A DNA stretch of 60,790 nt, from assembly GCA_000827325.1 (NCBI GenBank), contig KN832912.1, positions 1 to 60,790 of the forward strand, given 5' to 3'. The position numbers and the translations under genes are program-made. Positions 36,791-48,504 of the stretch are shown piece after piece. Source of the stretch: Oidiodendron maius Zn (Eukaryota > Ascomycota > Leotiomycetes > Myxotrichaceae). The notes beneath the pieces are model-generated. The model ran no database searches and was not told where the DNA came from. It was given only the letters and a program-made list of their open reading frames with translations. The stretch's first letter is position 1, and each line of letters starts with the position of its first letter.

Positions 36791-37848
36791 AGGCTTGTTT
36801 ATACTCCATATGCCTGCTATAGTAGAGTCGCGCTAGCTATAAAGCACAATGAACGAAGCCTAGGGCAGCTGCAGTAAAGAGCCATTAAACTGCCAGTCCA
36901 AACCGATACCAGGAAGCAGAAGTGGTCGAATCGTAGTTGCTTACTTAATCTAACTAATCTGGGTGTAAAGAGGCTTTTTCTTGAGAGGTCAACGCAGTGT
37001 ATGCGAAAGGTGGAAGCATATGGGCTGAAACGATTGTATTGATTGAAGTAAAGTAGGAAGAGGAAGCTGTGTGGCAACACAGCTTCTCTATATCCTTGGC
37101 CATCCCTAGCTACTGCTGGAATGTGTATTAATACTAATATAAGGTGCCAATTGCCCTGCGTCGCACTCATCACATTACATTCCTGAGATACGTCTCCCTG
37201 ACTAGACAGGTCCGTACGACGCATCCGCTGTGCCCAGTGATTGTCGAGAGCTGTCATTATCCAGAACTCTCAACACCTCCTAATATTATTACCCACACTG
37301 TATTCGTGGGTGGTACGGAATATATACGGTAGTTTTGGGCTTATATGAGAAAGGGAGTTTCCACTGGGTGGTGTTGTTATACAGAATACTGGTATGCTCA
37401 GTGCAAGTCCGTGGATGGTCGTTGGGAAAAGTCTCCCTCTTGAACCTGCCTGCTTGAGGGACACTATGTGGATGCATTCCTGTGCTAACTAGGAAAGGAA
37501 GGCCTACATTCTAGTATTACATACTAGTAGTTGCCCTATACCTGGGCCGTTGAATTAACGAGTCCGGTCGCTGGGACTTTTGTACATGTGGGTTCATACT
37601 GCCTCCATATCTCCATATATCTGAATATAACTGTTTGTATCACCCGGTGGGAATCGTAACACCTTCAACCAGTATATGGTAAAAGTGTATTGATTCCTTG
37701 CTCTATCTAAAAATGTATGTACAATAGGTTATAACTTGTGTTGGACAAGAGATGAAACCGGAATAAGACGACTAAGTGGTGTTGTCATATGACCATATTC
37801 AGCGGATTCATACAATAACTATGTTTATTTGAATGCCAGCAGATCCAG
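36791..37848. other. Intergenic region, no gene seen
   Basis: Short random-looking ORFs only. The right part is the presumed 3' flank of the acyl-CoA ligase. Confidence 0.4.
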
Positions 37849-39835
37849 TCAATCCATAGCATTTAGTAACTGAATTCCAAGTTCTTTCAACTTATACTTC
37901 TCAATCTTTCCACTAGCAGTAAGGGGCATCTGCTCTATCCAGAATACATATTTTGGGACCAGCATCTTTGGCAGTCTTTCTTGGACCCAGCTTTGGATTC
38001 GTTCTTTACTAACAGTAAGCTCCCGGGAAGTGTGGGTATCTTGAATGTTGTTAGATTCGATGCCGCGGAAGCCGTCTTTAAGAATAACAAATGCCGAAAC
38101 AACTTCTCCGTATTTTGGATCAGGCAACCCAACAACGCTCGCGTTGGAAATCACACTATCCTGGAGAAGAACGTTCTCAATCTCTGGAGGGTAAATATTT
38201 TCTCCGCCGCGGATAATGATGTCCTTTATCCTTCCCGTGATACGTATGTACCCATCAGGCTGGAACAATGCCTCATCCCCAGATCGTAACCAGACTTGCT
38301 TTGACCCATCTTTTCTCTCTTCCACTATTAAAGCCTCTGAAGTTCGTCTCTCATCTCTCCAGTAACCTCCCATAACGCAGTAGCCAGATATGAGAAGCTC
38401 CCCCTTGTCACCTCTCCGAAGCGTTCGCGTGGGATCGCCCCAAGCCACAATTCTCGCTGATGTGTGGGGGATCATGCGGCCAACAGTGGTAAGTTTCTGC
38501 TCCTGGGTATCTGTCGACGCCGTCTGGCAAATTATTGGAGAACTTTCGGTCAAGCCATAACAATTGGTTAGACCTGCAAGGTGAAGATTATCGTGTAGAG
38601 CGAGTCGCAAGGAAGCAGGGATCGGGCTCCCTCCAATAACACCAGTGCGAAGATGTTCAAAATCTCCAGCCGTCAGAGAATATTTTGCTATGTGCTCGAG
38701 CTCCGCCAGAAACATTGTGGGGACTCCATACAGTGCCGTGGGGCGATCTTGACGAATCGACCTGACCACAGCTGCTGCATCGAAGGCTTCGGATGGGAAG
38801 ATTATGCATGCTCCTATAACAGTTGTCAGCTGATCTACGCCCGAAGGATCCAATAGAGAGCAAAGTGCCACATACCCCATGCCATTGTAGCTATGATTCC
38901 CAGCACAAGGCCAAAACAATGGTATAACGGTGGTGGACAACACACGATATCCAGCTCTGTCAGCTCCATACCCAAGCCAACGAAGATTCCGTTATTTAAT
39001 ACATTTCTATGCGTCAAACATGCAGCTTTTGGACTTGAAGTTGTGCCCGAGGTGAACTGTATAGTTGCGTAATCACTATTCTTGATCTTATTCTCAACTG
39101 GCAACCTCATGCCTTGGTAGGAGGACAGGAGCTCTTCATACCTAGCACTAACTTCAAATTCATGTCCGTGATGCGCACCAGTAGAATTATCAACGAGCAG
39201 TGAAACTAAATCGCCTCGCTCAGCCTCTCGGAGGACAGTGGATAGAAGGGCCCCAGCGGACTTCGGCTCCCTATGAGGTAATATGATGTCTGAACTTAGA
39301 ACATAACACTTCGCTGACACGTGGTTCAACGCTGCAACGACTTGAACCGAAGTATACGCAGGATTTAATGGCGTCACGATGGCCCCAACCTTGAAGCAGG
39401 CATACGATATCTGACCCGCGGATTAATACGCAATGTCTCCTAAACGTAGCGAACTTACCACAGCATTAGCAATGCAGTTTCCTAGACTAATTGCTACACG
39501 ATCCCCAGCGGAAACACCAAGATCCAAGAGCCCCAATCCTAACGCGTCGCTGCATTGATCCAGTTCCTTGTAAGAGAGCTGAGAAGCAGCATCTTTGATT
39601 GCCGCTCTTGCAGGAAACCTTGTGGTTATCTCTGCAAATTTCTGACCCAGCGTCTGTTCGGATAATTGTGGCTACTCGAATTCAGCAAGCCACGTGAAAC
39701 AACGTCCAGAATACCCACTTCGTTTGGGCCTGCGAGGTAGGCCAATTCTGCGCTGGAGTCAGACATTTGTGTCCGGTACGAGCTCGCATGCAGCTCACGC
39801 ATGTAGCTTTTAGACCTTTGCGTAGTAAGGAGCAT
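37849..39835 (-). CDS. Acyl-CoA synthetase / AMP-dependent ligase
   Basis: Four exons (39701-39835, 39459-39653, 38876-39410, 37849-38813; introns 47, 48 and 62 nt) give about 609 residues. The ANL-family motifs are complete: TIQFTSGTTSSPKAACLTHR (ATP-binding P-loop), YGLTESSPI (A5), SGDEALFQPDGYIRITGRIK (A7/A8 with Asp and Arg), GGENIYPPEIE, and SGKIEKYKLKEL with the catalytic Lys near the C-terminus. It would activate a carboxylic acid, probably medium or long chain, to acyl-AMP and acyl-CoA. The protein ends NAMD, so no C-terminal peroxisomal SKL signal. The N-terminal exon could start at internal methionines (MRELH or MSDSS). It may supply an acyl donor to the BAHD acyltransferase of the same neighbourhood, which is inference. 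Confidence 0.9.
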
Positions 39836-41015
39836 GAAGTGAGGGTAGATGTATTGCGCTGCGGAGACATACGTTCGTCCTAGTATAATCCTGCCGCCTA
39901 GACACGATTATGGCTTTACAGTCCGGGTATGTCAGGCCACGTACCTCCTCCATAGGACGTAGTACACGGTGTGTCAGCCGAAACATGGCGCAAGGCAACA
40001 GTCTCGAATTTTATGGTGGGGGGTTCGAGAAGGCGCCAAGGGTTTCTGCATGACCAAGAAGGGAGAGTTTTAATGATGCCTATTGCATACTAGCTGCGAA
40101 GAATATTAGTCGACAATTGACCCCGGCTCACTGGAGTAGCTTTATGGTACATTTGGCATATCTGTCGCGTCAAGGGCTTCCGGAGAGTTTACGTAATAAT
40201 GTAGGGGAGGATTGACAAAGTGGTACGAAGTACAGGAATCTCTTTCTAATCGGGAACTGGTTAGTCCGGAACTCTCGTTTACCCGGAAAATACCCGGAAA
40301 TTTTTGATTTTTCAGGGCAATTATCCGTAAACTCTCTTTTTACCGTAACCGGAACACTTTTCCTGGTATTTCCGGATTAAAAAGAGTCCCGCCCTGCATA
40401 TATTATTAGTCGCTTAGGATTCGATAGTTCGAACATCCGTCACCTGTATTTATATTCAAGCTCTTCTTTTCCTTCTTTTCTTTCCTCTTTAGCTTAGTAT
40501 TCTCGTACGAATACAATGCTTCTCATCTGCGACTCTATTGCCGAGCCTATCTGCAGTAAGGTTGTCACACCTCTCTTCTAAGGATGTACCAGCCTATTAA
40601 ATACTGTAGGCAATTATCTTAATACATTATACTTCTAGGCGAATAATACCCGGCGTCTAATTTATCTCTATATGACTGGGTTAATAGTTACTGGCTACAC
40701 GGGGATGATAATTGTAGTTTCAAAAGTTCACGACTTCCCTTAGCATGACTTAAGTACGTTAATGATCAGAGCTGCAAATTTTCAATAGATAGATCGGTCT
40801 GAAATGAAGCTCATAGATACTGTAAAGTAGCCATAGAATGTGCATGACAACTAGTATTTGCAGTATATTAGCCTTGTCCTTCAGGTACTTAGGCAGTTGG
40901 TACATTCATCCCACTACTTGCGTCATATTGCGATATCCGAAAACTCTGGTCCAACAGGTGCGTGTTCGATCAACCACTGTCCAACAGCCCTCTACGTTCT
41001 TATCAGTAAACACTC
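39836..41015. other. Intergenic region, possible MITE
   Basis: Promoter of the ligase, then DNA without a supported gene. A likely inverted-repeat element is listed separately. Confidence 0.4.
40240..40386. repeat. Inverted-repeat element, MITE-like
   Basis: Ends CTCTTTCTAATCGGGAA and TTCCGGATTAAAAAGAG are inverted copies with two mismatches. The interior is full of CCGGAA/TTCCGG-type words in both orientations. 147 bp. No target duplication found. Confidence 0.5.
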
Positions 41016-41851
41016 CTATCTCTTTTGAGTGATATTTGTAGAACTCACACGACTTTTACACCTATGCTCCACACCATATCCGTCAATAACCAACATTGTT
41101 TCCGTTGAATCTTCACTCAAACCCTCAAGAGTCAGATCACTCTGGCACGAAATTGTCTGTCGAAGGTAATCAAAGCAGTGCATCAAATGGTGTAGTTTCT
41201 TTGCATACTCTTCTTGGATTCCATTGCCGTAGACGTCAGTGCCAACAAAAAGGCTCTCGTTCCGGATGAGCCTGTAAAATTCTTGTCGGAGAGATTTCTT
41301 CATTTCATCAGCCTCTAACTTGAATACAGGAGAGGGAGTAACCGACAAGACAATGATGCTGATGACCCCACGTGGTAATGTAAACCTCGTCTGAACTGTT
41401 GTGTGCGGGAATCCCGAGAGGTAAGGTGCAAGACCGTGGGTTTTCAATTTGTACCCATCCAGTTATGCCAGGGATACTTGTGCTCCATAGAAGATCGGTT
41501 TCTGCATTCGAACCAATTTCCCAAGATTTATTTCGATCTATCAGGACATTCTCGATTTGAACTACATAGGTGAAATCAGCTTAGGTTTGTTTATTGTCTT
41601 GAATGAGGCTTACAATCTGAATGATGGAGTGACGCTAAATTCAGTGTCCTAAACATATGGAGTAATATGACACCTTGAAAAGTATTGGCAAGACAGAGGA
41701 TTCCAATAATCAAATAGAGCACAGTAAATTGCTTCACTCGCTCTTGAGCCGTTTTCGTCTCCGAGTTCTGATAGTTTTCAGCATCCTGAGGCAAGAAAGC
41801 TTTGGACGCTTCTGCGTCTAGGACTTCAGAAGCAGATAGCCATTCCACCAT
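41016..41851 (-). CDS. UstYa-like (DUF3328) oxidase-family protein
   Basis: Three exons (41614-41851, 41343-41561, 41016-41281; introns 52 and 61 nt) give 240 residues. One transmembrane segment (FTVLYLIIGILCLANTFQGV) near the N-terminus anchors the protein. Two Cys/His motifs follow: GHQHYCLVEFYRLI (146-150) and HHLMHCFDYLRQTISC (184-188). UstYa-family proteins carry two HxxHC motifs and oxidise or cyclise RiPP and other natural products. Here the second motif is intact, but in the first the fourth position is Tyr (HQHYC instead of HQLHC), so the usual second His is missing or shifted. The second intron restores frame and uses a CTGAT branch site. Likely part of the metabolite locus. Confidence 0.8.
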
Positions 41852-43560
41852 TATGGGTTTAGCCTTAAGGATACACTCCGACTGAGATAATAAAGTCTAT
41901 ACAACTTCAGACTAAACTGCCAGTGTTAACAAAGTTGAATAAGGTGGCGTAGAAGCCCAAGGAGTACAGAGGATGCCTTTCTACTTCGGAGTCGACGACT
42001 GTTGAAACCCCCAAGGCTGAGGATGCATATGGAGCATCGTAACACCTTGACCATTATTAGCTAAATTTAGGTCTTAGTGGTAGTACGTAAAACTATCGAC
42101 GAGGATTGAACGGATTTGAGAGATTTCAAGGGTTGGGAGTTGTGCGAGACTCAGACGAGTTAGCGGTAAGGAGTACTTGCAGCGAGGGAAATATACCCCT
42201 ACCCTCTCAGCTGATCGGTTTATACAAAATGACCCGCTAGTTGTCGTCTTGGTGTCCTCGTCGTCACGCGCCATCCAGACGGCGGGCAATCTTAAAATGG
42301 GCAGCTTTACTGATTTTTCATTTTCTGGGGACACAAGAGCTGTTGGTTGCTTATAGCTGAGACTTGCGGAGCAGATCTATATCCCAGGTAGTGAATCATG
42401 AATTCATCTTCCACACGCTTCAATATTGCATTTCCCTATCGGAGTCTTTGGCATGGATGCCAGCGGACGCCTCACATGTAATTAACGCTCTCCAAACGTG
42501 GGAAAGGGTCGCACTTGCTATTGTAATCAAAGCCTCAGTGTAACTACCCTATATGTGCCGCAATTTTTGTGCCGTGTGAAATTACGCAGTCTTTAGAATG
42601 TGTTTGGCCGACAAGTGATGTGGAATATTTGCAGGAGGTTACGGATAAACCAACATGTGAGATCCCGCCATGTGGCCCAGGAAAGCTTTTTGGCCTCGTG
42701 CTGATGCCGGTGCCCAAAATGTTGTGTAACTTTCGACGAAGTACCCCGGACAAAATATACGGAGCGTTGCGGACCGCGTGTCTAGGTTAGCAATTGCTCG
42801 GCTGTAAAATTAAGGCTTATTGGCAGTATTGACTACGGAAGTGGTAACCACTTCTTTCAGGCTGTAATATTCAATACTGAATTAGGGCTAGACTTGTAGG
42901 GTACGAAATCGAGGATTACATGCCCCACAAAACCTAGCTAGCTATATCCTAAACTATTCTCGCATCTGGACCCCTGTAGTAGGTTTGGTATATATGAGTT
43001 GAGCCTAGGACCAGCAGCTATTGCCGACCTCGCATTGAGATCCTTATATTGGGATAAGAGATATAATATGACTATGGTTCGTACTATTGAGCAGTCGGAG
43101 CTTGGCGGAGGGTAAGAACCTTTTGCCATGGTGAGCTCGCTGGTTTATGGAACTCCGAGATTTGCTGGCCCATCTTATTGCTCGCCTTGATACCACTGCA
43201 TTGGGATAAGCGCAACTGCATCGGGGATCTTGGCGGGTCATAATCCCCTTGATTCGTTCCTTCCAAATTTCAATCTGACGATATGCTCCTTCATACAGTA
43301 TGCACCCCGGATTCCGAATTGGCCCAATGGGCTGTAATTCTGAGGCTTGTGTGGATATTGGAGGGTATTCAAACTCATTGCACCGTCGTAACTTTGCCTT
43401 GGCGGGAAAGGCAAATAACTTCGCCTGAGGCCCTTAGTAGGAGAAGACTCGCTCCGCTATTACGAATAGAATGAAATTATTATAGATTTACTACTATCTC
43501 TCTTTACCCATGTTCGGTCTTTGCGCAGAGTCGTTTGTTGAGGATTTTGAAATGCTAGAC
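41852..43560. other. Intergenic region, no gene supported
   Basis: Some ORFs of 60-90 codons on both strands (for example 42074-42334 reverse and 42569-42790 forward) have no recognisable features. Upstream region of the cysteine-rich peptide at the right. Confidence 0.4.
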
Positions 43561-43567
43561 AGGGAGG

Positions 43568-43576
43568 TATAAAAAG
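43568..43576 (+). promoter_or_regulatory. TATA box of the cysteine-rich peptide gene
   Basis: TATAAAAAG about 135 bp before the start codon at 43712, followed by a pyrimidine-rich stretch. Confidence 0.6.
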
Positions 43577-43711
43577 CCCCATCTCCTGATCAGCACTGAT
43601 ATTTCTCTCCATCAAGGAGCTTCATGGACTTCGGCATTCTACCGCTGCTCCCAAACGCTGCGTTCAAGTTTGTCCAACAATCCGGTACCAACGGGAAGTC
43701 CCAAGTCAGAA

Positions 43712-44005
43712 ATGTTGTTCCTTCACAAGCTTGTTGCCCTCACCACTCTGATCGTCGCCGTTGCGGCTGGCCCCAACGTGGATTCGGTCGAGACTTCAGC
43801 TCCAGTCGAATACAACAGCTATATAACCTCTCTGGACCCCGACGTCCTTACTGCCGGTATCTTCCAAAGAGAAACGTGTGGTGGCTGCTGCCATTATGTC
43901 TGTCACGTCATACCAGGTATTGGTAGTCCCAGCACTTGCACTTGCACGTACAAGTCACCATGTAATAAGGGATCCTGCGACCCACAAACTTGTTGCTCAT
44001 GGTGA
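43712..44005 (+). CDS. Small secreted cysteine-rich peptide precursor
   Basis: Single exon of 97 residues. The start at 43712 gives an ideal signal peptide (MLFLHKLVALTTLIVAVAAG); an upstream in-frame ATG at 43670 would spoil it. A pro-region of about 30 residues follows, then a C-terminal domain with ten cysteines in 45 residues, including adjacent pairs (GGCCHYVC, TCTCTY, QTCCSW). Five disulfides are possible. This is the build of small secreted antimicrobial, toxin-like or effector proteins; I do not recognise the fold family. It sits between the UstYa-like gene and the P450, but its extracellular nature makes a direct enzymatic role in the cluster unlikely. Confidence 0.75.
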   Translation: MLFLHKLVALTTLIVAVAAGPNVDSVETSAPVEYNSYITSLDPDVLTAGIFQRETCGGCCHYVCHVIPGIGSPSTCTCTYKSPCNKGSCDPQTCCSW

Positions 44006-45884
44006 TTACAGCAGAGGCAAGAGGCATGTTAAGGCTATCTGAAGGATGCAGAGGAACGTGTGTCGAGTATGAGGTTGTAAGGGGATTGATGTTCATCCTG
44101 ATTTTGTTTTCTTTTTAAAGAACTAAGTTGCTACGTCACTATCATTATTCTCTGGTTAAGGAAGAGGAAGAGTCTAGTTCATCTCAAAACATACGAAGCA
44201 AATATTCATATAAATTTTGCGGCGATTTACTAACTTGCCACTACTTTGTATCCACTTATCACGGATACCACAATATCCATCATCACTTTACTAACTTACC
44301 ACCCTTTGCATAAATCAATGGTATTGTAGTAATATTATGATGTAATCGGTGGTATTGCAATAAAAACTTCCTTGCACCAAAAAGCTACCTTGAAAACTAA
44401 TCTACTGCTATCCCCCCTGCTTTTGTCTTCGAGTTGATTGAATTATTCGCTTTACTTTAGCCAGAATGTTGAAATTCAAGCTAATATTCCCTACTAATTA
44501 TTCCCTCGAGTTGATCGCCTAATTAGAGCAGGAGGTGAATTACAAGCTCATCTTGATCTGAAGCCTACGAGGAAAGTAAGCAGTGTAGTGTACACTGTCA
44601 TAGTGATGATAATGAGTGTGGGAACGTCTCAGGTCTAGCTACTAGTACGGAAATACCTCTAGTAGATAGGCCTAGGAGAAAGCGGGCTAGGGCCAACACA
44701 GCAGGAAATAATTTCTAGATGAATTCAGTATATTCCTGGTTCTACACCACTATTCTATTTGCGGGTGGTATAAGTGGATCGAACCATTCGCGATATGTTC
44801 ATGGGTGGGTCGGAACATATATGAGATATTTGATGATTTTTCAATGACGTGGGCACTTAATTTACGTCATTGCCGAGGAAGGATATTGCGGCAATAGAGT
44901 TGGATCGCTGCCGGGGCTTTCAACGATTAATGCGCGTTGTATCTATGCCTTCACAGTAGTGGCCAGTCTCAAGATACCTTGGGGTTGCGTCTGTGCAAGA
45001 TATCCGGAAGATTAATTTGCGGATCAGTCGTCCTAACGCCATATCTAGTTAGATCGAAGGCGACGCTGACACTGCTCGCTTACATTCGCCACCCACGTCG
45101 CACTTATATTGCAAGGAGCGACATAGATGCAAGACCTCGGGTTCGTATCACAATCCTTGCATAGCCGTAAAGCAGTTAAGCCAATTCTATTAGTCTGAGA
45201 TTTTACAATAGTGAACTATCAGGCCTTATTTGTGAGGCTATCCAAACTGCTCTCCACTTCCATTGTTGTCAGAATATTGCAAATAATCTACAATAATGAT
45301 ATGGGAACAAGGTTAAACCTTTGTTTTGGATTGCTATAAGAGTTAAGACTAGTACCGCTTTTACAGCCACAATGGATGTCATTCAAATGGAGAATAAGAA
45401 TGCCTTTTTGTATTTAAAGGATATAGATAGAAAGCTCTAGACTCGGGCATATGCTCCATATCTTCTAGAAAGTATGGTATGGTCACATATCTTGATCGGA
45501 GGTCTGGTAATTCACAGGTCGTAGTCGGATATCAAGGTGAAACTCAGTTATATTGACTATTGAGTGATGCAGAGACAACTATTGAGCTTAGATACGCTAG
45601 AGTAAGGGACCCTTTTATATAGACCTATTCGGCCTCTTACTGACTCATATGAATCCTCTGAATCCTGGATCCTGAATCCTGAGGGACGTATAATATGTGC
45701 TTGAGGTCCTAGTCAATAAGATATATAGCAAAGCGTAATTGGCTAATATCTCATATACCCTTAAAATCAGTATAGGTAAGTAACTAAACGTATAAAGGCT
45801 ATTCTATGCAGCTATATATAATACTGCTTGGCTGCTCTCTTACGTACGGGCCCTGAAACCCATTCCTCTAGCCCGCCTTGCTTG
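44006..45884. other. Intergenic region with repeat fragments
   Basis: No intact gene. A degraded transposon-like reading (LIRAGGELQAHLDLKP at about 44512) is too short to assign. Repeated words ACTTTACTAACTTRCCAC occur twice around 44224-44300. A weak SUR-repeat copy is listed separately. Confidence 0.35.
45122..45215 (-). repeat. SUR dispersed repeat, degenerate copy 3
   Basis: Contains ATGCAAGACCTCGGGTTCG, then CACAATCCTTGCATAGCCGT and GCAGTTAAGCCAATTCT. It aligns in order with the reverse complement of the copy at 52.2 kb and with part of the 9.4-9.6 kb region. Confidence 0.5.
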
Positions 45885-47722
45885 CTAAACCTCCCTTTTC
45901 TTTAAAGTAATGAGGAACCTGCCGCAGGGCTCATCAAGCGTTACCTTGCGAACGTTTTCAGGCCGCTTCTCCAGCCGCACAAAGTCGTAATCCAGAAGCA
46001 GATGCGCAAGCGTCAACTTGAGCAAATTGCTCGTAAAGAATCGGCCCGGGCACGCCCCACGTCCAAGTCCAAAGTTGAGAAAGTTGGGGGAAATGTCCGT
46101 CATCTTGGGATGCTCCGGGTCGTCCATGGACCGGCGTGGGTTAAAGCCGCCTGGGTAAGCTTTGTCGTCTCGTTGGTATGCCTTGATCGGGGCGGCAAGT
46201 ATTGCTCCCTGTGGAATATGGGTTCCGTTGGAAAAGGTGAAGCCGCCCTTCTTTCCCACAGCTCGCTCGATCCCAGTTTCGCCTATGGGGTTGTAGCGAA
46301 TGCTTTCACGGATCAGCGAGTCCATAAGGTCGAGTCGTTGAAAGAAGTTGTGTGAAAAGCCATCGCCTTTGTCCATTTCCCTTTTGATCTCTGCCCGTAG
46401 GTCACCTATCATGTCCTCGAAATCTCCTTCTGGCAACGAGATGAGGTCGTACACCAGATTCGTCATTGTGACAAGATTGGTATACGATTGGACAAAGTTC
46501 AAGACCATCATTCTTGCCACAATGACCATAGGGTCGTATTCCGTTGTCGCATTGCCATCCCTTTTCGCTGCGATAATGATTGCGCTCAACATGTCATTCT
46601 GAAAATATGTCAACTTGGATGCTGTTTATAGCGAAAGTCGATGTCTCGATACTCACTGGCAACTCTGGCTCGATGTCCTTTTCTTCAGCGGCATCGATAA
46701 TAGCCATCCGTTCCTTGATGACGGGCGTTGCATGCTTGGCTGCCGTCTTGAGACATCTCATCAGTGGCCGGCACATGAGAGGCAGTAGGAGCCTAAAGAG
46801 TGACAAACTCAGCAAAGAACGGCAGCGGCCAATCGTGGTTGAAAGAAGAGAAGAAGGGATTATGGAACATACTTACGGGCGGAGAAATGGGGGGATAAAG
46901 CGGGCGTACAAGGCCGACGCGAAGAACGTGGCAGCGTACTGCGCCGTGGCATCTTGATACTCCTGGTTGTGACATAGAGAATGGCCCGAGATGATGCGAT
47001 TCGCAGACCGGCCCAAAATGCGGTTTGCCGTATCCCACATATTGATTGCTGCCTCTCCATTCGCCCCGACCTTTGATGCAACAGCGTCGTCAAGGGCAGC
47101 TGTCATTTCCTCGTTGACCATGTCCATCTTGTCCGCAAGCTTCTGGTATAACTCTCTGTGCACGACATTCCTATAAACCGGGTGTATTACGATGTGTGCC
47201 CCCAGCGTTGTATAGTCCGGCACAAGGGTCTGCAACGTATATCTCTTCAGCGAGATGTCGTTCTCGGACTGGCGGACGTATTCGTTGAGCAGCTGCTTCG
47301 GCACCATGAGCATGAATCCCGTGCTGCAGTGCGGGATCGGAACTAGATGAATATTGCCATCGGTGGCTCCGAGAATCTATTGCAACGAGGTGCGCCCACG
47401 TCAGAGACTCTGAGCCTTACTTGGGTTCTGTTTCTTGGAGTCACCTTACCGTGCGGTGGATTTCTGCAAAAAGCTCTCCAGACCTGAACGCAACATCCCA
47501 TGTTGACTTCATGAATGAGCCAACACCTTTTCTCCTACTAACCCAGCTGAAGCTTCGATATTTGGGCGAGAGCGCAGCTTCTATGGCGGGGTGCATCAGA
47601 TGGTACGCCCATGCTACCCAGGTTCCAAAAATTGCATATAATACGATGCGAGGCAGAAGAGCCTGGAGCCAAAACGCGAGTCCAAGTTCCATTGTGGTAA
47701 CGGTCGTTTCAGGGCTAGCCAC
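45885..47722 (-). CDS. Cytochrome P450, ent-kaurene-oxidase-like
   Basis: Four exons (47450-47722, 46877-47376, 46657-46792, 45885-46598; introns 73, 84 and 58 nt) give 540 residues with perfect phase. An N-terminal anchor (ALLPRIVLYAIFGTWVAWAY) precedes a start-of-domain segment. Later come the I-helix region LNFVQSYTNLVTMTNLVYDL (which lacks the usual AGxDT and instead resembles the fungal ent-kaurene oxidase/GA14-type P450s), ExxR as ESIR (401-404), and the heme loop FGLGRGACPGRFF with ligand Cys486. Such P450s often perform multi-step oxidation of terpenoid carbons. It is transcribed divergently from the UbiA gene with about 780 bp between them, suggesting co-regulation and a shared pathway. 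Confidence 0.92.
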
Positions 47723-48504
47723 AAAAACTTTGAAGTTGCTACGAGGAAGTTTGGCCTTTTAGCGACGTAAAATGCATGGCCTAATGTTGAAATCGCTTTC
47801 GGTCGTCGGTAACAGAAGTTCCATGGCACAAGCCCATGCGCCCCCAACCCCCATGCAACCACACAAACTGTAGGATGCAACTTTTGTAACGTCAGAGCTA
47901 GGTCGTTCTTGATCGCTGCACCATGTAGCCTTATTTAGCCAATGGGTTGAGGAGAAACCTTGCAGCCGGATGCTGCACGCGAGCGGCGGGTTCAGCAACT
48001 AGTTTTGCCCCTCCTGCGAGGAAAATGCCTGATTGATGAAGTCTTCCCACTGCAGAACCACGCTAATTTCAGCAGTAGGTACGGACTTTCCAAAGTACAA
48101 GCGGATGAAGCTGATAGTTGTACTATCCCCCCCACCCCCCCATGTTAATTGTACATACTCCGCATTGTGACTTAGCTTACTCTAACTGGTAAGAGAAATG
48201 TTATGATCCGTGCATCCTATCGTTACTCAGGAAATCTGCTCCGTTTACTTTCCTTAGTTAGGCCGTCTTAGCCACAGAAAGTGGAGTATTTCAATTAACA
48301 TGGGTGGGGTGGAGGGGAGTGGATAGTATTATGCTGACAGATGGCGGGTGGTAGGTGGTAGATGGTAGATGGGTTCGTGCCCCAGGGCACGAACCCATAG
48401 AAATAGCTTCCACGGAGGCGTGTCTCATATGAATTACAATCCGCTTCTAATGCCCGCCTCTCTGTCGTGGGATCAAATACGCCCATTCTCGATGGTCTCC
48501 CTAT
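47723..48504. promoter_or_regulatory. Divergent promoter, P450 and UbiA
   Basis: About 780 bp between two divergent genes of the presumed cluster. It contains a C-run at about 48126-48141, GGTAGATGG-type repeats at 48345-48370, and a long palindrome (listed separately). No supported ORF. Confidence 0.5.
48369..48398. promoter_or_regulatory. 30-bp near-perfect palindrome
   Basis: ATGGGTTCGTGCCC, two bases CA, then GGGCACGAACCCAT: 14-bp arms with a 2-base centre. About 110-165 bp upstream of the UbiA start. It could be a dimeric transcription-factor site or an mRNA/DNA hairpin. Confidence 0.7.

Noticed and set aside
36817-37257. 146-codon reverse ORF
   Set aside because: No recognisable family or composition; lies between an AT-rich block and the ligase 3' flank.
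41320-41345. UstYa-like gene frameshift
   Set aside because: A 61-nt intron with a CTGAT branch site joins HQHYCLV to EFYRLI in frame.
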